From the NCBI GenBank assembly GCA_945876405.1, contig CAMCOJ010000159.1:1-5628 (forward strand): 5,628 bases of DNA, in the 5' to 3' direction. This DNA is from an uncultured Ruminococcus sp. (GTDB taxonomy: Bacteria > Bacillota > Clostridia > Oscillospirales > Ruminococcaceae). This document shows, one piece after another, positions 1 to 5,587 of the stretch. Within the stretch, counting starts at the first letter, position 1; each line of letters starts with the position of its first letter. The notes below the pieces were generated by a model, which was given only the letters and a program-made list of their open reading frames with translations, was not told where the DNA came from and ran no database searches. The position numbers and the translations under genes are program-made.

Positions 1-46
1 AGATTTCTGCCTGTCTCGTGGGCTCGGAGATGTGTATAAGAGACAG
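1..46 (+). other. Illumina Nextera adapter with i7 index (sequencing artefact)
   Basis: Bases 13-46 match the 34-base Nextera read-2 transposase adapter exactly, ending in the Tn5 mosaic end that finishes in AGATGTGTATAAGAGACAG. Bases 1-4 (AGAT) match the end of the Illumina P7 oligo, and bases 5-12 (TTCTGCCT) match the adapter-strand form of the Nextera i7 index N703, so all three parts appear in library order. Read in the frame of the following gene it gives the peptide MGSEMCIRDS, a familiar contaminant at the start of predicted proteins from Nextera assemblies. The bases are untrimmed library construct and not part of the genome; the true contig begins at base 47. Confidence 0.98.
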
Positions 47-47
47 T

Positions 48-206
48 TCCCAGATGGCACTTTCGTGGACTTTGTTTAATTCAGCAGTAGCTACGGTTAT
101 TACAGGCGCAAGCTGTCCGGAACAGATTGAGGAAAATGTAAAGTGTATTGAAAAGCTTGATTTTACATACGAAGAAATTAAGATGATTGATGATATTCTT
201 AAGTAA
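48..206 (+). CDS. Aldo/keto reductase, C-terminal fragment (5' end cut by contig edge)
   Basis: Only the last 52 residues plus stop are present. They read QMALSWTLF, then VITGAS, PEQIEENV and LDFTYEEI, which is the usual C-terminal pattern of NAD(P)H-dependent aldo/keto reductases of the YghZ/MgrA (Kvbeta-like) type: QMALAW, then the GAS/PEQ cofactor-contacting loop that binds the adenosine phosphate, then a final helix with NLDFS-EE. These are soluble TIM-barrel oxidoreductases reducing aldehydes or ketones; the substrate cannot be told from the tail. The catalytic Asp-Tyr-Lys-His residues would be upstream, outside the window. An ATG at base 18 lies in the sequencing adapter and is not a real start; the gene is truncated by the assembly edge, not by a mutation. 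It ends in TAA and is followed at once by a strong terminator, so it is not joined to the downstream operon. Confidence 0.85.
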   Translation, partial: SQMALSWTLFNSAVATVITGASCPEQIEENVKCIEKLDFTYEEIKMIDDILK

Positions 207-211
207 TGATA

Positions 212-257
212 AAACCTGCACGGAAAATTTTGAATCTGTGCAGGTTTGTTTTTTGTT
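212..257 (+). terminator. Rho-independent terminator of the aldo/keto reductase
   Basis: A perfect 10-bp stem, AAACCTGCAC (212-221) with GTGCAGGTTT (238-247), encloses a 16-base loop that can pair further at its base (G222-T237, G223-C236, A224-T235). It is followed by GTTTTTTGTT, a U-rich tract. It begins five bases after the TAA stop, which fits a terminator for the upstream gene. Confidence 0.92.
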
Positions 258-274
258 AGGGTAAATGGCATTAG

Positions 275-328
275 TTATGGGGATTTTTTTGCAGGGCTTT
301 GCGGTCGCCCTGCACCTTCGCACCTGCA
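275..328 (+). repeat. GC-rich hairpin repeat, copy 1
   Basis: The core at 290-328 begins TGCAGGGC and holds an 8-bp stem, TGCAGGGC (290-297) with GCCCTGCA (307-314), followed by CCTTCGCACCTGCA. The same core occurs inverted at 4147-4186 with one substitution and one single-base indel. Similarity continues upstream through TTATGGGGATTTTTTT. The GC-rich core stands out from its AT-rich surroundings. It is not a terminator for + strand genes because the T run lies before the hairpin. It looks like a dispersed intergenic repeat, but only two copies are visible here. Confidence 0.85.
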
Positions 329-366
329 CTTATTGTTTTTTCGTTTTGATTTTGATGAAAAGACCC

Positions 367-394
367 TTTACAAAACCTATAAAAATGATATAAT
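367..394 (+). promoter_or_regulatory. Extended -10 promoter of the cysE operon
   Basis: The -35 box TTTACA (367-372) and a perfect -10 box TATAAT (389-394) are 16 bp apart, and TG at 386-387 one base before the -10 box gives an extended -10 element. Transcription would start near 400-402, inside the left arm of the palindrome that starts at 397. The leader to the cysE start would then be about 165 bases, most of it made of the inverted-repeat element. No better promoter is visible nearer to cysE. Confidence 0.75.
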
Positions 395-396
395 AT

Positions 397-432
397 ATAG
401 TGAACGAAAAAAATATTTTTTTCGTTCACTAT
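397..432. repeat. Perfect 36-bp palindrome at the predicted transcription start
   Basis: Left arm 397-414 (ATAGTGAACG, seven A, T) is the exact reverse complement of right arm 415-432 with no spacer. It begins two bases after the -10 box of the cysE promoter, so in DNA it sits where a repressor would block initiation, and in RNA it would form a hairpin at the extreme 5' end of the transcript. There is no U tract after the stem, so it is not a typical terminator. Confidence 0.85.
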
Positions 433-494
433 TAGCCGATATGCACGGAGTGACCGCAGGGAACGGATGTGCAAGGCAATATTAATAAAATAAT

Positions 495-531
495 TATAGT
501 GAAAGTCAAATTTATTTTGACGTTCACTATA
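495..531. repeat. Second long hairpin sharing the AGTGAACG motif
   Basis: Arms 495-510 and 516-531 pair over 16 positions with a single mismatch (A504 against G522) around a 5-base loop TTTAT. The outer half is the same ATAGTGAA/TTCACTAT motif as in the palindrome at 397-432, while the inner half (GTCAAA/TTTGAC) is different. It ends 21 bases before the cysE ribosome binding site. Confidence 0.8.
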
Positions 532-552
532 AATACAGACTTTTTAATCACC

Positions 553-558
553 GGAGGA
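553..558 (+). promoter_or_regulatory. Ribosome binding site of cysE
   Basis: GGAGGA lies seven bases before the ATG at 566, an almost ideal Shine-Dalgarno site. It fixes the cysE start. Confidence 0.9.
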
Positions 559-565
559 CATTTTT

Positions 566-1471
566 ATGGGAAAACTTAATGAAAAACGTGTGGATCAGAT
601 TGTTAATACCATACTTGCTGATTACGAGGACAGCAGAACGATAAACAAAACTGATCTCTGTAACCAGCCGGACAAGGAAGCAATCATTGATATAATAGAA
701 AAACTTCTCAAGATACTTTATCCGGGTTATTTTGATGACAAGGTTTACAGATTTTACAGTCTGAAAAATAATCTTTCGGCAGCTATTGAGGATATTATCT
801 ATCATCTGCACAAGCAGATAAAAACAGTGCTGCGATACAATTCAGACATGTACAATCTCAGTGATGAAGAACTTGAAAATATGGCTGAAAATATTACTTA
901 TGACTTTATGGAGAAGATTCCGCAGATAAGGGCATACCTTGAAACTGATGTTCAGGCGGCCTTCGACGGTGATCCGGCTGCTGTGAGCAAGGATGAAGTT
1001 ATTCTTTCATACCCGGGAGTTTATGCAATATCGGTTTACAGAATTGCTCATGAACTCTTTACTCTCGGTGTGCCTATGATTCCGAGAATAATGACAGAAC
1101 ATGCCCACAGTATTACAGGTATAGACATTCATCCGGGTGCAACTATAGGAAGGTATTTCTTTATTGACCACGGAACCGGAATAGTAATAGGTGAAACAAC
1201 TGTAATAGGCGAACATGTAAAGATGTATCAGGGTGTTACCCTTGGCGGACTTTCCACAAGCGGCGGTCAGAAACTCAAGGGTGTTAAGCGTCATCCTACC
1301 ATAGGTGATAACGTAACGCTTTATTCAGGTTCATCCATTCTCGGCGGTGAAACTGTTATTGAAGAAAATGTTGTTGTAGGCGGCAATACTTTTGTAACAA
1401 AGTCTATTGCAAGCGATACAAGAGTAAGTATGAAGGAACAGGAGCTGCAGTTTAAAAACAGAAAATTATGA
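566..1471 (+). CDS. cysE: Serine O-acetyltransferase
   Basis: This cytosolic enzyme transfers acetyl from acetyl-CoA to L-serine to make O-acetylserine, the acceptor for sulfide in cysteine synthesis. Of 301 residues, about 1-150 form the helical N-terminal domain and about 180-285 a left-handed parallel beta-helix of hexapeptide repeats. The catalytic pair seen in E. coli CysE (Asp143/His158) is present as D187 (GIDIHPG) and H202 (FIDHGTG), with the same spacing, and the E. coli H193 equivalent is H243 (KRHPTIG). The loop before it (SGGQKLKGVKRHP) is six residues longer than in E. coli, as in other long clostridial and plant-type relatives. The C-terminus is FKNRKL and lacks the terminal Ile that docks into cysteine synthase, so formation of the classic CysE-CysK complex is doubtful. 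It starts at a strong ribosome binding site and its TGA overlaps the ATG of the next gene by four bases (ATGA), showing translational coupling. Confidence 0.95.
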   Translation: MGKLNEKRVDQIVNTILADYEDSRTINKTDLCNQPDKEAIIDIIEKLLKILYPGYFDDKVYRFYSLKNNLSAAIEDIIYHLHKQIKTVLRYNSDMYNLSDEELENMAENITYDFMEKIPQIRAYLETDVQAAFDGDPAAVSKDEVILSYPGVYAISVYRIAHELFTLGVPMIPRIMTEHAHSITGIDIHPGATIGRYFFIDHGTGIVIGETTVIGEHVKMYQGVTLGGLSTSGGQKLKGVKRHPTIGDNVTLYSGSSILGGETVIEENVVVGGNTFVTKSIASDTRVSMKEQELQFKNRKL

Positions 1472-3477
1472 TTACAGAAGAAAAAAACAGTATCCTTACC
1501 GCAGAAGAATATCTCAGGTATGACCGTCAGATTATTCTTTCGCAGATTGGTGAAAAGGGACAGATAAAATTAAAAAATTCAGGAGTTCTTATAGTCGGTG
1601 CCGGCGGACTTGGTTCACCGGCAGCTCTCTATCTTGCCGGAGCTGGTGTCGGACGTATAGGAATAATAGACGCTGACAGTGTCAGTGTCTCAAATCTCCA
1701 GCGTCAGATTGTTCACAGTATGAAAACAGAGGGAGTAAACAAGGCACTTTCAGCAAAGCAGAGACTCGAGGAACTTAACAGCAATATTGAAGTCGAGGCG
1801 TTTCCGTTCAGTCTTACTCCGGAAAATGCAGAAGAATACATCGGAAAGTATGATTTTGTAATTGACGGATGCGATAATTTTGAAACAAAATTTCTTATAA
1901 ATGATACCTGTGTTCTTATGGAAAAACCTTTCTGTCACGCCGGCATTCTGGGTTTCGAAGGACAGGTTATGACATGGGTTCCGCAGGGAGAGCATGCGTG
2001 TTACAGATGTGTGTTTGAGGAGATCCCTGACGGGGACAGCGTTCCGAACTGTTCACAGGCTGGTATTATCGGAGCAGTTGCAGGTATAGCCGGAACTGTT
2101 CAGGCACTTGAAGCAGTAAAATACATTACCGGAGCCGGTGAGCTTCTGCTTGACAGACTGTTCGTATTTGACGGACTTAGCATGAAAACTAGGTTTGTGA
2201 ATATTTCGGGGAAAAATCCTGAATGCAGGGTATGTTCAGATAAGGCCGATATTAAAAATTTATCCGGAGGATATTATTCGCATTCCGGATGCTGCAGCGA
2301 AAATGCAGATATTTCAGCAGAACAGCCGGAAACCATAACTGTTCAGGAAATGAAAAAACTAAATCCGGACAGTTACCAGCTTATTGATATCAGAAGTGAT
2401 ATGGAACTCTCATACGGAAAAATGCCGAATGCTGTTCATATCAGGTCAGAGGAACTTCAGGAAAGCAGCACAGTTGACAAATCCGGAAAGAAAGTTATAA
2501 TCTGCTGCAGCCGTGGTGAATACAGTGTAGGGGCAGCTGAGAAACTCAGAAAGAGCGGAGTAAACGCACTTAGTCTTGAGGGTGGCTACAGAGCATGGCT
2601 TATGGAGATTCTGAATGAGCCGGAAGAACGTATTTCTGCTGCCGATATTGAACTCAGCCTGAGAAAAAAATTCAAAAAAACCATCTGGTGTAAATTTACC
2701 AGAGCTCTTAACGAATATGAAATGATAAAACCAGGTGACAGTATAGCAGTCTGCATTTCAGGCGGCAAGGATTCAATGCTTATGGCAAAGTGCTTTCAGG
2801 AGCTTAAGAGACATAACAAGTTTGAGTTCGATGTCAGGTTCCTTGTTATGGACCCGGGATACAGTTCTGACAACAGAAGAATTATAGAGGAAAATGCAAA
2901 GCATCTGGATATACCGGTAACCATATTTGAATCTCAGATATTTGATTCAGTATTCAACATAGAAAAATCTCCGTGCTATCTCTGCGCAAGGATGAGGAGA
3001 GGATATCTTTATTCATTTGCGAAGAAGCTTGGATGCAACAAGATTGCACTTGGCCATCACTATGATGATGTTATTGAAACAATACTGATGGGTATGCTTT
3101 ACGGTGCACAGATCCAGACCATGATGCCTAAGCTGCACAGTACAAATTTTGAGGGTATGGAGCTTATCAGACCGCTCTACCTTGTCCGTGAGGATGATAT
3201 AAGGGCGTGGAGGGACTACAACAAACTTCATTTTATTCAGTGCGCGTGCAAATTTACCGATACATGTATTTCATGCGACAATGAAGAAAACCGGTCCAAG
3301 AGAATTGAGATAAAGGAGCTTATAAGGACTCTGAAGAAAACTAACCCGCTTGTAGAGAACCATATTTTCAGAAGTGTTGAAAATGTAAATATCGATACAG
3401 TAATAGCGTATAAAAAAGACGGAGTTAAGCGAAGTTTCCTTGATGATTACGATATAACAGAACAGGGGGAAGATTAA
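1468..3477 (+). CDS. MoeB/ThiF E1 - rhodanese - TtcA-like PP-loop thiolase fusion
   Basis: One uninterrupted 669-residue chain with three sulfur-transfer domains. Residues ~10-260 are an E1-like adenylyltransferase: RYDRQI (17-22), nucleotide loop GAGGLGS (44-50), D68 and D70, NLQRQ (76-80), D136, zinc pairs CYRC (178-181) and CRVC (253-256), and C195 at the usual catalytic-cysteine position. After a linker with CC (275-276), residues ~288-382 are a rhodanese domain with LIDIRS, active-site loop CSRGEYS (probable persulfide Cys347) and LEGGYRAW. Residues ~400-650 are a PP-loop ATPase of the TtcA family: SGGKDS (431-436), CYLC (503-506), GHHYDD (529-534) and a C-terminal cluster C592, C594, C600, C603. 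Known relatives: MoeZ/MOCS3/Uba4 join E1 and rhodanese to make carrier-protein thiocarboxylates; TtcA makes 2-thiocytidine 32 in tRNA with an iron-sulfur cluster. I infer an E1-driven or persulfide-driven tRNA thiolation enzyme; the target base is unknown. No Shine-Dalgarno is seen, so it relies on coupling from cysE. Confidence 0.93.
   Translation: MITEEKNSILTAEEYLRYDRQIILSQIGEKGQIKLKNSGVLIVGAGGLGSPAALYLAGAGVGRIGIIDADSVSVSNLQRQIVHSMKTEGVNKALSAKQRLEELNSNIEVEAFPFSLTPENAEEYIGKYDFVIDGCDNFETKFLINDTCVLMEKPFCHAGILGFEGQVMTWVPQGEHACYRCVFEEIPDGDSVPNCSQAGIIGAVAGIAGTVQALEAVKYITGAGELLLDRLFVFDGLSMKTRFVNISGKNPECRVCSDKADIKNLSGGYYSHSGCCSENADISAEQPETITVQEMKKLNPDSYQLIDIRSDMELSYGKMPNAVHIRSEELQESSTVDKSGKKVIICCSRGEYSVGAAEKLRKSGVNALSLEGGYRAWLMEILNEPEERISAADIELSLRKKFKKTIWCKFTRALNEYEMIKPGDSIAVCISGGKDSMLMAKCFQELKRHNKFEFDVRFLVMDPGYSSDNRRIIEENAKHLDIPVTIFESQIFDSVFNIEKSPCYLCARMRRGYLYSFAKKLGCNKIALGHHYDDVIETILMGMLYGAQIQTMMPKLHSTNFEGMELIRPLYLVREDDIRAWRDYNKLHFIQCACKFTDTCISCDNEENRSKRIEIKELIRTLKKTNPLVENHIFRSVENVNIDTVIAYKKDGVKRSFLDDYDITEQGED
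3465..3470 (+). promoter_or_regulatory. Ribosome binding site of deoC
   Basis: GGGGGA lies six bases before the ATG at 3477, inside the last codons of the fusion gene. It supports the start that overlaps the preceding stop codon by one base (TAATG). Confidence 0.8.
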
Positions 3478-4136
3478 TGGATATAAAAGAAATTCTTTCA
3501 AAGTGCGATCATACACTTCTGCTTCAGACAGCAACATTTGACGAGATAAAAGCCATATGCGATGATGCGGTAAAATACAATACAGCTTCCGTATGCATTC
3601 CGCAGTGCTATGTTAAACCGGCAAAGGAGTATGTCGGAGAAAAAATAAAAATATGCACGGTTACAGGTTTCCCGAACGGAAACAGCACAACTGCGTCAAA
3701 GGTTTTTGAAACCGAAGACGCAGTTAGAAACGGTGCTGATGAAATCGACATGGTTATAAATATCGGAATGCTAAGAGCCGGAGAATATGACTATGTTCTT
3801 AACGAAATCCGTGCAGTAAGGAAGGCGTGTGATGGGAAAATTCTCAAGGTAATTATCGAAACATGTCTGCTTACTGAGGAGGAAAAAATAAAAATATGTG
3901 AGATAGTTACTGAATCCGGAGCAGATTTTATCAAAACCTCAACCGGCTTCTCAAAATCCGGTGCCACTCCTGAGGATATAAGGCTTTTCGCTGAACACAT
4001 CGGCGAAGGTGTAAAGATAAAGGCTGCAGGAGGAATTTCTTCAATTGAAGATGCAGAGGAGTTTATTAAGCTTGGTGCCTCAAGACTTGGAACAAGCAGG
4101 ATTGTAAAGATTGTAAAACAAGGCGAAGGATTGTAA
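3477..4136 (+). CDS. deoC: Deoxyribose-phosphate aldolase
   Basis: This cytosolic class I aldolase cleaves 2-deoxyribose 5-phosphate to acetaldehyde and glyceraldehyde 3-phosphate in deoxynucleoside breakdown. The 219 residues form one TIM barrel of normal family length. Landmarks are DHTLL (11-15), CTVTGFPNG (60-68), EIDMVINIG (89-97, D91 equivalent to E. coli D102), IKTSTGF (152-158) with the Schiff-base lysine K153, and KAAGGI (182-187) with the second active-site lysine K182. The usual DHTLLKP start of the barrel reads DHTLLLQ here; I believe this is common in clostridial DeoC and not a sign of decay. Its ATG shares one base with the stop of the fusion gene, so the three genes are one operon. 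Why a nucleoside-salvage enzyme is placed with cysteine and sulfur-transfer genes is not clear; no other deo gene is in the window. Confidence 0.95.
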   Translation: MDIKEILSKCDHTLLLQTATFDEIKAICDDAVKYNTASVCIPQCYVKPAKEYVGEKIKICTVTGFPNGNSTTASKVFETEDAVRNGADEIDMVINIGMLRAGEYDYVLNEIRAVRKACDGKILKVIIETCLLTEEEKIKICEIVTESGADFIKTSTGFSKSGATPEDIRLFAEHIGEGVKIKAAGGISSIEDAEEFIKLGASRLGTSRIVKIVKQGEGL

Positions 4137-4146
4137 AAGTCAGTTT

Positions 4147-4207
4147 TGCAGGGTGCGAAGGTGCAGGGCGACCGAAAAGCCCTGCAAAAACAAAAAAATA
4201 CCCATAA
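4147..4207 (-). repeat. GC-rich hairpin repeat, copy 2 (inverted)
   Basis: The reverse complement of 4147-4186 matches the core of the copy at 290-328 except for one substitution and one extra C, and the upstream arm (TTATGGG, then T or G, A and a T run) also matches, with an extra GTTT. The 8-bp stem is TGCAGGGC with GCCCTGCA. The two copies face each other across the cysE-fusion-deoC operon. This copy starts 10 bases after the deoC stop codon. Confidence 0.85.
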
Positions 4208-4210
4208 ACA

Positions 4211-4259
4211 AAAAAACCGGATACGAAACAAAAATTTTTTCGTATCCGGGTTATTTTAT
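4211..4259. terminator. Bidirectional terminator between deoC and prfB
   Basis: A 12-bp perfect stem, CCGGATACGAAA (4217-4228) with its reverse complement (4238-4249), encloses a 9-base loop. On the - strand it is followed by six T (4216-4211), a canonical end for prfB, whose stop is at 4263-4265. On the + strand it is followed by GTTATTTTATT, a weaker U-rich tail that can end the cysE operon. Confidence 0.9.
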
Positions 4260-4262
4260 TAC

Positions 4263-5387
4263 TTACTGATCCTTATTAAGTGTACCATGTGAAAGTGACT
4301 TAAGATATTCATTGATAAATCCGTCAAGATCACCATCCATTACACCATCTACATTACCGGTTTCAAACCCTGTTCTGTGATCCTTTACAAGAGTATATGG
4401 CATAAATACATATGAACGAATCTGTGCACCCCATGCAATTTCCTTCTGAACACCCTTGATATCAGAAATCTTCTCAAGATGTTCACGTTCCTTAATCTCA
4501 ATGAGCTTTGAACGGAGCATCTTCATACAGTAGTCCTTGTTCTGGAACTGGCTTCTCTGTGTCTGACATGATACCACAATACCTGTAGGTATATGTGTAA
4601 GACGTACAGCTGATGAAGTTTTGTTGATGTGCTGACCGCCGGCACCGCTTGAGCGGAATACATCCATCTTGATGTCCTCAGGTCTGATATCGACTTCTAT
4701 GCTGTCGTCAATCTCAGGCATAATTTCAATAGCAGCAAATGATGTATGTCTTCTTCCGGCTGCATCAAAAGGTGATACACGAACAAGTCTGTGAACACCT
4801 GATTCTGACTTGAGGAATCCGTATGCATTTGTGCCTTCAACGAGCATAGATGCACTCTTCATACCTGCTTCATCACCATCAAGATAGTCGAGGAGTTCAA
4901 CCTTGAATCCGTGTTTGTCTGCCCACTTGTTGTACATTCTGTAGAGCATCTCAGCCCAGTCCTGTGCTTCTGTTCCGCCTGATCCGGCATGGAAAGTGAT
5001 GATGGCATTTGAATTGTCATATTCACCTGTCATGAGCGTTGCAAGTTTTTCTTCTTCAAGAAGCTTTTTGAATTCTTCAGCTTCGGCTTCTATCTCGTCA
5101 TTGGAACTGTCGTCATTTTCTTCGATGCAGAGTTCTATAAGAGCGATTGTATCGTCGAGCATCCTGGTGAGTTTTTCAAACTTCTCAATCTTGCCTTCGA
5201 GACCCTTTACAATCTGCATTGTTTTCTGTGATTTTTCAACATCATCCCAGAAACCCGGCTGTTCAACCATCATCTGAAGCTCCGCAAGCTTTTCCTTTGC
5301 AGCTTCAACTGCAAGTACGTCGTGGAGTTCATCAAGCTGTGGCTTATAGGTCATAAGTTCTGCTTTAAGATCATCTAAAATCAGCAT
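4263..5387 (-). CDS. prfB: Peptide chain release factor 2 (no programmed frameshift)
   Basis: RF2 recognises UGA and UAA in the ribosomal A site and triggers release of the finished protein. The 374 residues hold the helical N-terminal domain (~1-110), the codon-recognition SPF tripeptide at 205-207 (SPF marks RF2; RF1 has PxT) and the peptidyl-transfer GGQ at 250-252, numbered as in E. coli RF2. Residue 246 is Ser. The start at 5387 is chosen because AAAGGA (5395-5400) lies seven bases upstream and the protein then begins MLILDDLKAEL like other RF2s; a longer in-frame start at 5468 would lie in the -35 box. Many bacteria have an in-frame UGA after Leu25 that needs a +1 frameshift; here codon 25 is still CTT but codon 26 is GCA and the frame is open throughout. 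It is monocistronic in view and converges on deoC. Confidence 0.97.
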   Translation of the reverse strand: MLILDDLKAELMTYKPQLDELHDVLAVEAAKEKLAELQMMVEQPGFWDDVEKSQKTMQIVKGLEGKIEKFEKLTRMLDDTIALIELCIEENDDSSNDEIEAEAEEFKKLLEEEKLATLMTGEYDNSNAIITFHAGSGGTEAQDWAEMLYRMYNKWADKHGFKVELLDYLDGDEAGMKSASMLVEGTNAYGFLKSESGVHRLVRVSPFDAAGRRHTSFAAIEIMPEIDDSIEVDIRPEDIKMDVFRSSGAGGQHINKTSSAVRLTHIPTGIVVSCQTQRSQFQNKDYCMKMLRSKLIEIKEREHLEKISDIKGVQKEIAWGAQIRSYVFMPYTLVKDHRTGFETGNVDGVMDGDLDGFINEYLKSLSHGTLNKDQ

Positions 5388-5394
5388 TATATAG

Positions 5395-5400
5395 TCCTTT
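5395..5400 (-). promoter_or_regulatory. Ribosome binding site deciding the prfB start
   Basis: On the - strand AAAGGA precedes the ATG at 5387-5385 by seven bases. It selects this start over the longer in-frame ATG at 5468, which would add 27 residues unlike RF2. Confidence 0.88.
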
Positions 5401-5439
5401 CCAATATATAAATTCGGTTTCTTTAATACATATGAAATT

Positions 5440-5468
5440 ATTATACCATATTTTTTCTTGATTCGCAA
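5440..5468 (-). promoter_or_regulatory. prfB promoter
   Basis: On the - strand TTGCGA (5468-5463) and TATAAT (5445-5440) are separated by 17 bp, and TGG directly before the -10 box makes an extended -10. Transcription would start near 5433, leaving a leader of about 46 bases to the prfB ATG. Confidence 0.8.
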
Positions 5469-5540
5469 TTGAATATTAAAAAAATAATAATAAAATTATA
5501 TATAAAAATATACGAATAACATTTCTGAATTTGATAAAAA

Positions 5541-5554
5541 AAAAAGTACTTTTT
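5541..5554. repeat. Short palindrome next to an A tract upstream of the right-end promoter
   Basis: AAAAAGTACTTTTT is a perfect 14-bp palindrome, joined on its left to five more A (5536-5540). It ends three bases before the -35 box of the right-end promoter. It could act as a small operator or an UP-like element, or be chance in AT-rich DNA. Confidence 0.4.
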
Positions 5555-5557
5555 CTG

Positions 5558-5587
5558 TTGTGAAAAATATAGAAAGTGTGATATAAT
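5558..5587 (+). promoter_or_regulatory. Divergent promoter for a gene beyond the window
   Basis: TTGTGA (5558-5563) and a perfect TATAAT (5582-5587) are 18 bp apart, with TG at 5579-5580 giving an extended -10. Transcription would begin near 5594 and run off the end. The last bases, ACAAGGG, may be the start of a Shine-Dalgarno site for that gene. No coding sequence can be supported before the window ends. Confidence 0.65.

Larger units (their letters stand above)
396..531. mobile_element. Putative MITE-like inverted-repeat element in the cysE leader
   Basis: The stretch begins with TATAGTGAACG (396-406) and ends with the exact reverse complement CGTTCACTATA (521-531). Inside it are three hairpins: a perfect 36-bp palindrome at 397-432, an imperfect middle hairpin (TGCAC 442-446 with GTGCA 469-473, extended by GCC/GGC), and a 16-bp stem with one mismatch at 495-531. 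It has no plausible gene. If the outer TA dinucleotides (396-397 and 530-531) are target duplications, the element proper is 398-529, 132 bp, in the style of elements moved by IS630/Tc1-mariner transposases. That class is an inference; the alternative is a pair of regulator-binding palindromes. Removing it would leave a normal leader of about 30 bases between promoter and ribosome binding site. Confidence 0.55.

Noticed and set aside
18..47. ATG at base 18 as the start of a 62-residue protein
   Set aside because: The codons up to base 47 are sequencing adapter; the true gene is the tail of a longer aldo/keto reductase.
246..485. Open frames on both strands over the intergenic region, up to 79 codons
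   Set aside because: They run through the hairpin repeat and the palindromes, have no ribosome binding site, and overlap the terminator or promoter. Their apparent protein sequence comes from repeated DNA.
433..565. Possible T-box or other cysteine-responsive riboswitch in the cysE leader (GGAGTGACCGCAGGGAACGG)
   Set aside because: The conserved T-box sequence is not present in the right order, no terminator with a U tract follows, and the region is better explained by the inverted-repeat element.
1007..1294. 95-codon open frame on the - strand over cysE
   Set aside because: It is antisense to the conserved beta-helix of CysE and has no ribosome binding site or recognisable motif.
3791..4231. 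146-codon open frame on the - strand over deoC
   Set aside because: It is antisense to a well-conserved gene, has a composition rich in Ser, Phe and Ile typical of a shadow frame, and crosses the repeat copy.
5388..5468. Longer prfB start giving 27 extra residues
   Set aside because: The ATG at 5468 lies in the -35 box and upstream of the predicted transcription start; the extra residues do not resemble RF2, while the start at 5387 has a good ribosome binding site.
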